This document shows positions 44,544 through 56,756 of a DNA stretch of 64,000 nucleotides, one piece after another. The stretch comes from Xanthoparmelia taractica (taxonomy: Eukaryota > Ascomycota > Lecanoromycetes > Lecanorales > Parmeliaceae): positions 164,798 through 228,797 of the forward strand of contig JANQBS010000042.1 of NCBI GenBank assembly GCA_033085395.1. The letters are read 5' to 3'. The position numbers and the translations under genes were made by a program. A model generated the notes under the pieces. It was not told the origin of the DNA, searched no databases, and was given only the letters and a program-made list of their open reading frames with translations. The first letter of the stretch is position 1, and every line of letters begins with the position of its first letter.

Positions 44544-45940
44544 ATGGGACAGATCTTATCGGCTCTCAAAAGCTCTGGAGCCGCTGTCAAATCTCTTCGA
44601 GGGTCAGAGACTCCGAATGCTTGCTTGGGACCCGATGCTCAACCGCATGTCCGCCACCGCAAGACGCAATAATTACAAAAGAGACAGCTCTTGAGACTTC
44701 TGAGAACTCTGTCCAAATATCTCGGGAGCCAAAAGTAGCAAGCGTATGCCCGCAGCATGACAATCAGCCACACATTCCACCACCACAAGACAGTTGCATC
44801 GTGGGCAAGACATCGGACGAAAAGAGGGAACCAAGCAGCTCCACGGAAGACAAAATAAGTGTTCTTCGTATTCGCGTGCCCAAGGTAGCAGGTTTGGTAC
44901 CTTTCCAAAATAGCTTGACGGATCTTCCTACCGAATTACTGCACCTCGTTGCACGACACTTGGCACCAAGCAGTCTCATGTCCTTGAACTATTCGTGCCG
45001 AAGTATTCGCAATAAGATGGGCATCTCCATTGAACAGTCGCTTGGGAGAAAGAAGGAGATTGCGTGGGTTTCGGAATCCGTACCGTGCGGAACGCTTAAA
45101 ACTACTCTACATGCTGGATGGCGACCAGAACATCCCGCAGTCCAAAGCCGTCTGTAGTGGCTGTGCTGATACGCATGATCGATCGCTCTTCTCAAGCGAA
45201 TCACTCGCGCAGCCCAGTTGCGAGCGTCGATGCTTGGGCAGCGCTGGGCGCCTATGGATATGTCCGCACTGGATCTTTGACAACAACCTGGTGACTACCT
45301 CTGCCGAACCCCAAGGACATCACATGTGCGGGAACAGGAATGTTATGGTGCTCGCGGTAGATAGTCTCTCCACGGAACCCATGGTGATATGGCCGATTGC
45401 TGTACTCCGTGACAAGAGAGACGCACCATCGAAAGAGTTCGTTGAGGACGTTCTCGGTCAGACAGATGTGAGTATTTGCAAGCGTTTACGATCCAGTGAC
45501 GCATCTGTGTCGCGTGTTTACTCTCCAGAGTGTGAAAAGCTTCGATGGAAGGGGGGGCTTCCTCCCTACTGTCGGTATTCGTCGTGCGTGTGGCAACTCT
45601 TACAGCCTGTCCCCGCGGAGTATTCAGGTTTGCTCAGAAGCTTCTTCCGTGGCGGCCATTGTGAGTCTTGCGGTACCGAGGTACGATCTGCATCGATGCG
45701 GATGGCGATGGTGGATGGACGTTGGAGCTTGCTGTGAAAAAGAAGCTACGTGGGTTCTGGGGATGTACGGATCGTGCTTGGATCGAGCAAGTGACTGATC
45801 CGGTTGAATTTGAAGGGATCGAACGGAAGTGGTATGCGACTACAAACGTCCCGGCGCCACGTGTCGGTGAGAGTGATACCGACCAGCTGTCATTATCTAC
45901 GGATTTATTGGGCGTTCTATGGCCTGTGGAAGCTAACTGA
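44544..45940 (+). pseudogene. F-box protein pseudogene (three frameshifts)
   Basis: Starts MGQILSALKSSGAAVKSLRG, the N-terminus style of a large fungal F-box family (Gly2 could be myristoylated). Frame changes occur near 44650, between 45057 and 45088, and near 45685. Across them the family parts stay in order: CPPPQDAIITKET, the F-box core LTDLPTELLHLVARHLAP, RLKLLYMLDGDQ and SKAVCSGCADTHDRSLFS, and a cysteine-rich region (CGNRN, CESCGTEV). The end is LAVKKKLRGFWGCTDRAW followed by IEQVTDPVEFEG. Such proteins pair with Skp1 in SCF ubiquitin ligases. No GT-AG introns explain the shifts, so the gene is probably dead. Confidence 0.72.
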
Positions 45941-46222
45941 ATTTGGATCCTCACTCTCATGACTGTTGAAACACCACCAGTATGAAAAGGATCATAAATT
46001 GTTGTATACCAGTAGACAAGCCCTATCAATTTGGGTAAGAATAGGTAGTGGTGTTCCTACAGGGGCACCATGCGTCTTCGACCATTAGCAACCACTCTCA
46101 ATCTATACATTTGATGTGAGTAGATTGCGATGGGTTGCTGATTTAATAGGCAGTGATATTCTCACGCTCCCCTTCCTCTTCTCGCCCTTTGCCCTTATCC
46201 TTTCTTGCCATCCTCTTCCTCC
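45941..46222. other. Intergenic
   Basis: No feature recognised. Confidence 0.3.
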
Positions 46223-46696
46223 TCAAAAAGCCTCACCCCGTTTATCGACCCCTTCTCCTAGGCACAACCGTCCCCCTAATTCCATCCGACCAGTCTCTAT
46301 CCCCTGAGCCATCTCAATCGCCCTTAGAGCACCTCTATACCCGTTTTGTGCCGCGTAACAAATTACCAGATCACAATGTAGGTCTGTGTTAGAAAAGCCG
46401 CAGCCAGTGCCCAGTAGCAACGTAGTTGCCTTCTCCCGCTCAGCGTCCGAAGGGTTTCACCTCCTTCTCACAAGGTCGAAGTGAGGGGCCGGTGTAAGCT
46501 CGATTAGGGGTATGCAAAATCGTGAGTTGAGTACGTTGGGAGTTGCCCCGGCGTTCAGTAGGAGGGCGTTGGGTTCGTTGCGAGCATTTACTCCGGCAAA
46601 GTACACAGTCGAAGAACCTTGGCTGTCCTGATGGGATGGTGCATGCTGGCATATTGGACTAAGATTGCTCCAGATCTTGCATGATGTCTGGCGCAA
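46223..46696 (-). pseudogene. Possible ankyrin-repeat gene remnant
   Basis: In two frames of the minus strand, ALLLNAGATPNVLNSRF with a following PLIEL resembles an ankyrin repeat (xLLxAGAxPNxxN...PL). Downstream VICYAAQNGYRGALRAIE resembles the helices of another. Frames change between them and no start or end is clear. Weak call. Confidence 0.3.
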
Positions 46697-47343
46697 AGCT
46701 GTCGTGACAGAGTTTGAAGGTCCCGGGGGTATTTCTATCCCGCAATCGGGCCAAAAATAAGGTAGTTCAGTAGTACTACCTTAGTATAGTTGGATGTTTT
46801 ATACCCACCATCAGACATCTCACATCAAAGCGTCCTTGTCCATAGGCACTGCCTCAATTGCCACAAAGGACCGCAGCAAGCAGCACTGAAAGATACTTGC
46901 TATTTTTTCTAGGCACTAACCACATCTAGGAGGGCCCGTCCGCCCAATCAAGGGGCGCCAAATGCTGCTGACCGGACGGCCTCACATACCACCACGCAGT
47001 TTGATAGCCACCAGAAAGTATGAGATGCCACCTGCCATCCGCCCCACACGCATGCAACACTCTGACTCCTTATAAAGCCCCTGTGCGAATATAGGTATGT
47101 GACCATGGTGTCCGAAGTACTGCTACGATTAATGCAATGCTGGATGGATTCAATGGGAGATACCTGAACGCCTCCTGCCCCACTTATCTGAGCAAGGCTG
47201 AGGATGACACCTCCTACTGTCCTCATCTCCAATCTCATCTTCTTCAGCAGAACACCCATTCCTCGATTATGAGTTAGTCGGCCAAACACACGCATCTCAA
47301 ACTGACCTTTTTCGACTTTACCAACGTTGGCCAAGACCAAGTC
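46697..47343. other. Intergenic, nothing recognised
   Basis: Only ORFs antisense or out of frame to neighbours. Confidence 0.3.
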
Positions 47344-48326
47344 ATGGACAAGGGAGTTTGTTCGCACCTCCGTACATCGCTCATGGCTCCAATTACTCTG
47401 CCGCCGTTCCCGAGCAAGTATCAGCTCAGATCACACCTTTCAGCCTTGGACTGTGTGCTGGAAGCGTCAGCTCTGTATATTGCAGATGGAGAACCGTTAT
47501 CTTCAGTAGCTGTTAATGACTTCCTGCAACGCGAAGTAGATGTGCCGATTCTAAACGAGCTATATCCCTACCTCTGGCTGGTTGCAAAAGGATTTGGAAA
47601 TCACATTGACGCCTTACACAAGCATCGTATCCAGAAGCGAAACATCACCATTGCAGAGGACCCAGCACTGCACCTGGCATATTACTATGATATATTGTAT
47701 CTGAAACCTATTCCTCAATGCCTATTCAATTACGCATTCTGGGAGGAGTATCTTTTGCCCTCAAAGCTTGATTGTCGAGGAGCTCAACATAACTTTGGCG
47801 TTGGCTCCAACTCACGTATCTGTCGTGCTGCTTTAGGCTATCTTCGCAGCTACTCCTTTTTAGTACAGCATGAGTCCGACTTCCTTATTGCTCAACGAGC
47901 AGACTTGATCCCCAATGACATCTCTTATTACGACTTCAGACGTTTCATCCTCCCGTTCCGGTCCATTTCAGACAAAGATGTGTCTCCACGCTACCACTTT
48001 GGGCAACTTAGTTTCACTCGCCTCGTTTTGTAGTCCATCTCCTGCGACCCCCGTTTTTGGGAGGCAAGATGATCCGGAGTTACCATAAACGTTACTGGCA
48101 ACCCGGCGATTACATCAGACGCTTCGGGACACCTCTAGTATTCCTTTTCGCAGCATTCTCGGTCATACTTTCTGCCATGCAGGTCACTCTCGCAGCACTA
48201 GGCCAGGACGCTTGGCCAGCGTTCACTAGGGCCAGCTGGGTATTCTCAGTAGCCATCATCATTCTCGTCGCAGGTCTCGCTGCGAGTTCCATGCTTGGCA
48301 TTCTCGGTCGGCTTTTGGCTCAATAG
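47344..48326 (+). pseudogene. Fungal membrane protein of unknown function (DUF6601-like), one frameshift
   Basis: First part 47344-48030: begins near MAPITLPPFPSKYQLRS and contains HRIQKRNITIAEDPALHLAY, FWEEYLLPS, LGYLRSYSFLVQHESDFLIA and RYHFGQLSFTRL. Reading then stops (TAG 48031-48033) but continues one frame over with PPFLGGKMIRSYHKRYWQ, DYIRRFGTPLVFLFAAFSVI, LSAMQVTLAALGQD and a second helix to 48326. The order (soluble region with ESDF and RY.FGQL, then two C-terminal helices) matches a family of ascomycete proteins I recall as DUF6601. No function is known. One indel near 48020-48035 explains the break. Confidence 0.65.
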
Positions 48327-48886
48327 CAATGGGCTTTGAGAACGAGACACGAGGAGAAGGTTGTGAAAGCTCAATTGCTGTCAGTATAGGTGGAGCTACA
48401 TGGCAATTAACCGAAATCCAAAGAGATCGATCGCATTGCATGTTGTCTTCACCTGCGAACTGATGGATCAAGGCTGGCTCTCCCTTACAGCACCGCAATG
48501 AGCCTGGACAGTCTTATTGCGGCGTCGCCCTGTCGTTTTCTAGCTCACTATTACGTAGAGGGAGGGAGAAGTTGAAAGAACAACTCTACGTGTGTCTGAT
48601 TGCTAGAACCAAGTTACAAGTGTCTCTCTTGCCTTGGAGTTTAGTCTCTTCTCTCCTGAGACGGTATAGCAGCGCCTAGGGCTGCTCCGCGTTTATAAAC
48701 TGAAGTGACAATCCCGGATTGGTCTACTTGTTGACCTGACTATTGAACAGACGCAGTTTGTATCCTTACGCGCCACGCGCCTGGCGGAGGCGATTCGCGA
48801 TACCCCTTGTATCATGTATGTGCGTGCGGCGCCAATGCTACCAAGACACTGGTTCAAACGTCCACGCTATCCATCGCTGAAATACC
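48327..48886. other. Intergenic, nothing recognised
   Basis: No ORF with family resemblance. Confidence 0.3.
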
Positions 48887-49060
48887 ATGGAGCTCTTCTT
48901 CTTACTGTCCATCACGAGCCTTGTGTTAGCTCCGGCTTTCGCAGCTCCTGCTCGAACAGCACCGTTCACAACCGACGACCTTAACGAGCGACTCAACCTG
49001 TCTAATTCGCCTCCATTATTTAATTCATTGACGTCCCGGCCCTGGAAAATCTCCCTCTGA
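48887..49060 (+). CDS. Small secreted peptide candidate (57 aa)
   Basis: ATG in ACCATGG context, a textbook signal peptide (FFLLSITSLVLAPAFAAPA) and about 35 further residues (TTDDLNERLNLSNSPPLFN) ending RPWKISL-stop. No cysteines. It may be complete, or the first exon of a longer secreted protein. Downstream plus-strand sequence at about 49330-49450 reads HPYSYTVHECVNWWLQMVQ in an open frame behind a good acceptor (CTCGCAG), but no joining donor was found. Confidence 0.45.
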   Translation: MELFFLLSITSLVLAPAFAAPARTAPFTTDDLNERLNLSNSPPLFNSLTSRPWKISL

Positions 49061-50128
49061 GCAGCACAGCAAGAAAGACCCATCACCCATCACCCGATGG
49101 ATTTCCCACCCAAAACCCAACAATAACACCCACCACCCCAGCCATCAGCACGAACCCCCAGGACGTCCGCATCCCATCCCATCCCCTTCACAATCCTATC
49201 CATCAAATACCACGCCTACCGCCACCCCACCCCATCCCCTCCTGCACCTTCGCCTTCGCCCACTCACTGCGTCGACGTCGTGCAATCTCATCTCAACCGC
49301 GGTCACAGATCCATCCATCTCCCTGTCCTCGCAGCACCCGTACTCATACACGGTGCACGAGTGCGTCAATTGGTGGCTGCAGATGGTGCAGGGCGGGTTT
49401 TCGGATTGGAGGATGTGGAGGGAGGTGGTTTTGGGGGGGGGGGGGCAGTTTTTGATTTTTAGGGTGGTGGAGGGGGAGGGGGAGGGGGAGGGGGCGGTGG
49501 TGGTGGCGACGGGGCGGTTGTTAGCTAGAGGGGGTTAGGGAACAGGATGGATGGGCCGTGGGTGTGTTGGAGCTGCGTACGGAAGGTTGTCGTGGGTCGT
49601 TATGCAAGCTGGCTGGAGAGATCTGCCCGGTTTGTGCTGGAGTGTCTTTTATAAAAGCCGTAGGCAAGTCTTTTACAGTCGAGGTAGCAAGCACTGTACT
49701 CGGTTGGAGGTAATGTCGAAGCATGTTTCTATCAGTGTCAGCTCAGGAGCAGTGTCCCTGGTATTAAATAGCGCCGGTTGGTGCAACGATGGTGGCTTCC
49801 GAGATTCACGGTGTGGGTATTCAAGGCTGAATACTTCTAATGCATTGCGCAGTAATATGTAACGAGAAAAAAAGGTCTCGGTTTATTAGAGGTCGATAAA
49901 TCGATTTGACCAAGGCCTGTTCTGTGTTTTTCAGAAACCCGCGCAAATCGACTTAGTAATACATACAGCGTATGTCTCAAGGAATGCCTTGACTTTGGGA
50001 TATATCTTGTTGTTGGTAGCTGCACACTGCCGTCATTGTTAAATTTCCAAACACCTCCAGCGCCTCGCTAAATGGTGATACCAGATACCAAAGTGTCTTT
50101 TTGTTGGAATGCATAAAAACGCGATGCA
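49061..50128. other. C-rich then G-rich low-complexity sequence, no gene supported
   Basis: 49090-49260 is C-rich (CACCACCCC, CATCCCATCC). 49430-49520 is G-rich (GGGGGAGGGGGAGG). The open frame HECVNWWLQMVQGGFSDWRM lies between them. The rest holds nothing recognised. Confidence 0.4.
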
Positions 50129-52052
50129 TCATCTTCGAGCCGCTGCTCCTAGCCTGCTGTAGGCTCGCTGCAGTGCTTTTTTCTCTTTACCATCATGCTC
50201 AAGAACAGACACCACGTCCCTGAGCTGGATGCCAGAACCGGTCTCCTTATCTTCTCTGAATTGTCCGAATACCCTGCTCTTGGGCAAACCACTACCAGCA
50301 TCATTCACCGCTGTTGCTCCACCTTTAGAGCCCGGAGGACCTGCCTTAGCTTTGCCCGACAAGAACGGATTGCTGGGTGATGTATCGGCGCCTTTCTTCA
50401 TCCATGACGGCGTCGCCCTACTGCCAAAACCTAGAGCCATGTTCATTGTCTTGGTGGTAGCAGCATGCTGCGCCGCCTCGTTTACCTTCTTCGCCGCGGC
50501 TCCTTCTTTCTTGCTCCACTTCTTCGTATCTATATCAGGGGCTATGTCGCCGGGGGTTCCAGTAGTAGGAGAACCTGCTCCATTGGTATCAGCTTTGGCT
50601 GCGCGACGTCGGCGCTTTGCGAGTCGTTCTTCTTCTTCGGCTCGCTCGTCTTTGATGATCTTTTGCAGAGCCTGCACGACAGGATTGGCAAACTGAATAG
50701 GAGTAGGTGTAGCTGGCTCGCTGGCGGACGGAGTGAGCGGTCTATTGATCTCGGAGTAGGAGCCTATTAAGCGGTCAGTGGGACTTGCATATATGGGACA
50801 AAAGAGTCGTACGCTTGAGGGGATTGCTCTTCGGCGAGGTAGCGCTATTACCGGGGGTTGGCAACCCGTTCGCTGTCTCGGTGGCTCCTTCGCCAGTTGC
50901 CAGATCAGTCAACTCAACCGGAACAATCCCATGCGACCCAACTCTTCTGCCCTTTGCTAAGGTTGCAGCGTCTTCCACTAGCCCACGCATTCGCTCCTCC
51001 GCGGCCAACGAGAGCAAAGATAGGATCTCCACGTACGGACCCTCTATGTTTAGTAAATGTTCACCCTTGACTACCTTTAAAACTTCGTTTTTGTCCGGAC
51101 CATGGACAAGGAGCTGAATCGGAACATTTTGTTTACTGACATTCGAGAGGAGACCACTCCTTGGAACCTGCACTTGCATGCTTTGGGCCTGCCTTAAAAG
51201 TCGATTTGATAGGGAACCACCAAGCAGGAATGGATCATTGAGGTGATAGGATTTGATCTCAGCTTTGCGCCGTAACGCCTTCTTCCGGTCTGCAGCTGCG
51301 ATCTCTTCAGCGGACCTGTATGGTTCTGCAGGCTGATTGAAGGTGCCTGCTCCATAGAAGCTATTTCGGTCGCCAGGGATATTTGATGAATAGAAGTTGG
51401 CGGTGGGCGTGGAATGACTTGGCCCGAACGAGTTGAATGAGCTCCCACCATACACCGTATCCTGTCGTTGTTGGCCTGGCCGGCCGTACGCCAATAGAGC
51501 AGCTTCCTCCTCCCTAAGATCGACGCCGGATCCCGCTAGAACGTCTCCAAGCTCATTGATATCCGTAGGCTTGTCGGCAGCAGGCCGCGAGGGAGGCCCC
51601 ATTGTTCCTGTTGGTGCCGGTTGCGAAGGGGCAGCAGAGTGCGGAGGAGGCGCATATTGCTGAGAGGGTGGATGATTCATGGTATTGTAGTTATTATTGG
51701 TCATGTAAGGACTTCCCGAGCCGTATGGATTACTCGGGCTGTAGGCGGGGCTCTGCTGATTTGGATAGGAGGAACTTTGCTGGTTGCCATAATTGTGATT
51801 TGTGTTATAAGTGTGATTCGGTGGCCCACCATTTTGCTGGGCACCATAGTATGGACTGCTAAATACTTGGTTCGGCAGAGCGATGTTTTGCATGCTTGGC
51901 GAATCGTATGACGACTGAGGGTTTGGAGAGAGTCGTTGGCGTTTGTTCGCGGGGAAAGGATAAGGGGGGGCATGCTGAGGCGAGTCTGTCCGTCCTGGAG
52001 GAGAGAACACGGGTGGAGGGTATTGCTGCTGCTGTTGCTGTTGTTGCGACAT
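50129..52052 (-). CDS. taf4: TFIID subunit 4 (TAF4)
   Basis: Exons (minus) 52052-50813 and 50763-50129; 624 residues. The start is the ATG at 52052 (MSQQQQQ); the longer frame begins with a TTG. The N-terminal 170 residues are Gln/Pro/Ser/Asn-rich. The TAF4 domain follows: DINELGDVLAGSGVDLREEE, LLAYGRPGQQ, YHLNDPFLLGGSLSNRLL, EHLLNIEGPYVEILSLLSLA and EERMRGLVEDAATLAKGRR (histone-fold region). After the intron come the KKWSKKEGAAAKK stretch and the C-terminal LRDVVSVLEHDGKEKKALQR. TAF4 pairs with TAF12 in the nucleus as part of TFIID. It is divergent from ysh1, 546 bp between starts. Confidence 0.9.
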
Positions 52053-52598
52053 GATCGAAGACACGCTCGAGCTTGCTCTCAATTATCAAAGCCTCCTGCA
52101 AGACCGCCTGGAGGGGCAAGGCCACCTGGGCGAGCTTTGCTCTGCGCTTTGCCCCAGCCTTCTCCTATGTTCCTCGCATCTGCGTACTCAGTGAGAGCCA
52201 AAATATGGTGATGGGTGCAAGATTCTTCTCTCAGACTTGAACAGTTGCCGCGAAGCTTGTGGTGAGGATGGAGTGATAGAGCGTCCATTAAAAGGCCGTG
52301 TCACTGTTGAAGCTAGGGATGCGGCTCCGCTATTTTTCGTCGTCACGTGCTTTGTCTTGGCACATGTCTTGGCACCTGCAACAATAGCCCGCTTCGAGCT
52401 TTCAGTCTTCTTCACTACTTACATTTATCGCTGCGGACAATACCATCGTCGACAGCGCATCCACGCTCTTCTTCCACGCTACCAGTACTCTCTGTATGGC
52501 TTCTACCACTGATTCACGAAATGATTAGATGTACCAGGGTAGCAGGCGGCCGTTTCAATCGTTAGCAAGGAGACACTCCTACATCACATCTCAGCAGT

Positions 52599-55500
52599 AT
52601 GGCTGCTAAGAGGAAACTTGGAGCAATGGTGGACGTAGTGGAAGAGCCTGTAGACCCCGCAGATGAACTCATGTTCCTTTGTCTTGGAGGTGGGAATGAA
52701 GTGGGCAGGTCATGTCACATCATACAGTACAAGGGCAAGACCATCATGGTACGGCTTCTGGCAGTCGGATCCCCTACACTATTGATATTGTACTGAGACG
52801 TCTGTACTATAGCTTGATGCTGGGCAACATCCTGCTCGTGATGGCCTTGCAGCTCTACCATACTTCGACGAGTTTGACCTTAGCACTATCGACATCCTGC
52901 TCATTAGCCAGTAAGTGCTCTCTTTCCTCTCGCCGGCGATATCTCATATGATTTACGTACACTGGGATACCTTGGAGGGTTTCTTCAGGGCTTGGGTACA
53001 CCGGCGGCATCCTTTGCTTTACTGGTGCCAGCATAGGCAGCTCGTAGAGACGGGTAGTGACCCGTACCCTCTGTGCAGGCCACTTCTTCGTCGAAAGTCT
53101 CTAGAGCACAAGTCTGTATGCAGAACATTAATTGAATGCCGTTCACCTCAGTTGTCCTTCAATCTGTCCCTCTGCTCGCCAGTGATGCCCGACCATGCCC
53201 TTCCCTGTCTCAAAGCTACTGCCCGTTTCTGAGTCTCGAAAATGGGGCTCAGATTGATGATTATGCTGACTTCGCGTTCCAGCTTTCACCTTGATCATGC
53301 CTCCGCGCTACCTTACGTCCTCGCCAAAACCAACTTTAGAGGGCGCGTCTTCATGACGCATCCGACAAAAGCAATCTATAAGTGGTTGATACAAGACAGT
53401 GTAAGAGTACAGTATGCTGATGCTTACCCTGCAGCAATTACCCAGCTAACTGCTTTGCAGGAGTCTCTCTTCCTCCTCCGAACAACGAACTGCCCTCTAC
53501 ACTGAAGCCGACCATCTCTCAACTTTCTCCCAGATCGAGGCGGTAGACTTCAACACCACGCACACAGTCTCCTCCATTCGGTTTACACCATATCCTGCTG
53601 GCCATGTCCTAGGAGCTGCAATGTTTCTGATCGAAATAGCTGGTCTCAAGATACTGTTCACAGGAGACTATTCGCGAGAAGATGACCGCCATTTGGTTTC
53701 CGCTGAGGTCCCGAGGGGCATCAAGATTGATGTACTCATCACAGAAAGCACATACGGCATTGCTTCCCACATACCACGGGCAGAGCGAGAGACTGCTTTG
53801 ATGAAGAGTGTGACGGGTATACTCAACCGAGGAGGAAGGGTCTTGATGCCTGTCTTTGCCCTTGGACGAGCTCAGGAACTTCTGCTAATTTTGGATGATT
53901 ACTGGGCACGACACCCCGAGTTTCAGCGTATACCAGTTTACTACGCCTCAAATCTCGCCAGGAAATGTATGGTAGTCTATCAAACGTACGTCTCAGCCAT
54001 GAATGATAACATCAAGCGTCTCTTCCGCGAGAGGATGGCAGAAGCAGAACAAGCAGGTGATACTGATAAAGGTGGACCTTGGGATTTCCGTTTCATTCGC
54101 AGTTTGAAGAATCTTGAACGATTTGACGATGTTGGAAGCTGTGTGGTATTGGCTAGCCCTGGTATGCTACAAAGCGGCGTTAGTAGAGAACTTCTTGAAC
54201 GGTGGGCGCCTAGTGATAGGAACGGAGTCGTCATTACTGGATACAGCGTAGAGGGAACAATGGCAAAACAGCTGTCGCATGAGCCAGATAGCATACCCGC
54301 CATCATGACCAATCGAAGTGCGGCACCCGTTGGGAGAAGAGGTCCCGGTGTGAATGGCGAAGCCGAAAAGCCGATGATACCAAGACGATGTAGCGTGCAA
54401 GAATTCAGCTTTGCGGCTCATGTTGATGGTCAAGAGAATCAAAGCTTCATCGAGGAGGTTGCCGCTCCGGTTGTGGTATGCATGATCTATCCAATATTGA
54501 TAGACTGTGTTGACAGACTTTGCAGATACTAGTCCACGGGGAGAAACACAACATGATGCGTCTCAAATCCAAGCTTCTTTCCCTCAACAACGATAAAGCA
54601 ACCAAAACGAAAATTTTCAGTCCTGCCAACACCGAGGAACTTCGCATTCCTTTCAAGGTTGACAAGACTGCCAGAGTGGTTGGACAGCTTGCTCAGCTTC
54701 CCCCTCCCAAACCCTCGGACACTGAGAAGGAAAGAGTCATTACTGGCGTTCTCGTACAAAACGACTTTAAGATGTCCCTAATGGCGCCTGAAGATCTCAC
54801 AGAGTATGCCGGACTCACGACAACCACCATCATGTGCAAGCAGAGAATCACGCTAAGCGCAGCTGGGGTTGACTTGATCAAGTGGGCTTTGGAAGGGACT
54901 TTTGGTGCTATTGAGGAGATCAGTCCTCAGAAGAAGCCATCGTCGAATGGGACTTCTCAGGTCAACGGCAACAGTGTGCTCCATGAAGAAGACATGGCAG
55001 ACGAAGAGATTGATCACTCTCCGCATGCTGTTTCGTACCTTATCATGGGCTGTGTGATTGTTCGGTACCAGAAAAATGGGCAGGTGGAGGTGGAATGGGA
55101 GGGCAACATGCTCAACGATGGAATTGCCGATGCTGTGCTGGCTGTACTCTTCACAGTGGAAAGCAGTCCGGCTGCGGTAAAGCGTAGGTCTTGGCGCGCC
55201 AGCGTGCGTTTGTGTGAGAGTGCTAATGTCTCTCAGAATCTTCAAAAGGTCATCAACATAACCACCATCATGGCAAACGCAACCTTCATTCCAACGTCAC
55301 ACCAGAAGAGCGTTTCTCACGTCTGTGCATGTTTCTCGAAGCGCAGTTTGGTCCCATAGTGACTCCAATCGCCAAACCCAAGACTCTGCCCAAGCCGCCC
55401 AAGCCTGAGCTCGAAGAAGACGGCATCAAGAAGGAGCCTGTTGATGGAGCAGATGAAGATGATGCGGAAGACGTAGAGGCAGAAGAAATGGAGAGGCTGC

Positions 55501-55679
55501 ATAGCATTGGAATTCCAGTGCCGGGGGTTGAGATCAAAGTGGATAAGCAAGTGGTGAAGGTCTGGTTGGAGACGCTGGAGGTGGAGTGTGTGAGTAACGT
55601 GCTGAAGGAGAGGGTAAAGGCAGTGGTGGAGAGAGCGGTGGAAACCGTTGCTCCACTCTGGGGCAAGGGCAAGAGTTGA
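52599..55679 (+). CDS. ysh1: Cleavage/polyadenylation endonuclease Ysh1 / CPSF73
   Basis: Six exons: 52599-52748, 52813-52910, 53283-53411, 53461-54475, 54526-55183, 55249-55679; 826 residues. The metallo-beta-lactamase core shows GGGNEVGRSCH and the zinc motif HFHLDH, whose first His codon is split by intron 2. The beta-CASP part has ITESTYG, GRVLMPVFALGRAQELL, SPGMLQSGVSRELLERW and VILVHGEKHNMMRLKSKLL. The C-terminal third holds the CPSF73/100 C-terminal domain and an acidic stretch (GADEDDAEDVEAEE). Ysh1 is the nuclease that cuts pre-mRNA before polyadenylation, within the nuclear cleavage factor. Intron 2 is 372 bp, far longer than the other 49-65 bp introns here. Confidence 0.94.
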
Positions 55680-56756
55680 GATGCGGTCGGTAGTCGGGAC
55701 AATGATGGCGTCTCTTGTACGATATCCCGACGGATCTGGTAACATGGTGTTAGTAAGGTAGCGGTTGTAGAGCCATGGTTCCGCATGTCTTTTGAAAATT
55801 AAAAGATTCACCCTGCTCCAAAAAGGTTATGTTTGGTTTTTGTTTTTTTTGACGGACTGTATTCTATGTATTTGAGCATGAAGTGACTCTTCCAATGGTG
55901 TATCAGTATCATATGGCAAGGAGAGCATGAATCATGCGATGGGTTATGTGAAAGGCCGACTGGATTGCCCCCAATAGTGTAGTCGCGTCATTGAGCATAA
56001 AAGTACTCTTAGGTACATTAAAATTCACTCTATCCGCACATATTGCCACAAGTGTCAAACCGACGACGAATGATTTATCGCTCTTCTGTAACCATGTTAT
56101 TATCTGCAAGCGCTCTCTGTAGCTGTGAATCTGGTGAATACCTTTGAATGTTTTCTTTTTTTTTGACTGAATCCAAGAGGGTGGAGGTTACATTCTCGGC
56201 GAGTTACAAAAATTGAGTCGTCCTTCTGAACCACCACCGTCGTCATTTTCTTCTTCCCGAGTATTGAACTAGCACCCGAATAGGTTTAGTTGATTCCCCA
56301 TCTCCAAAAGCTTTCACCACCGAAGCAACCAGTCTTCAATGTTGAAGTTTGAAGTCGACAAACAGCAACATTTCACTGCTTCTACCAGACCTTCACTTGT
56401 ACTCTTGACTCTCAAGACTATCTTGTCCAACATCCACTGCTACTCTACATCCTCATAATTCACCCATTGCCTCCTTCACAAGGGAGGTCGGGGTCCAACG
56501 CCTGACCAAGACTCCGCCCTTCCCCCAACGCGCGACCGAAACACCCACTAAAAGTCCTCTTTTTCCACTGCTACCTCATTCCGAAGAACGGTGGATACAT
56601 CAAGAGGTTCTCTCACCCCTTCAGTCTGCCATGGAATGTCGATAAAACTCGTTACAAAGCCTCTTCAGCTCAGGTGTCAGCATTCCTTCTTGCCGCCCGA
56701 CACCGAACAGCACTATCAGGCCACTCAACCAAAATCCCTCTTCCTGATGATGAGCA
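55680..56756. other. Intergenic and long 5' leader of the LAMMER kinase
   Basis: No gene recognised. From about 56200 the plus strand becomes CT- and ACC-rich, typical of a long fungal 5' UTR, with several short upstream ORFs. Confidence 0.45.
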
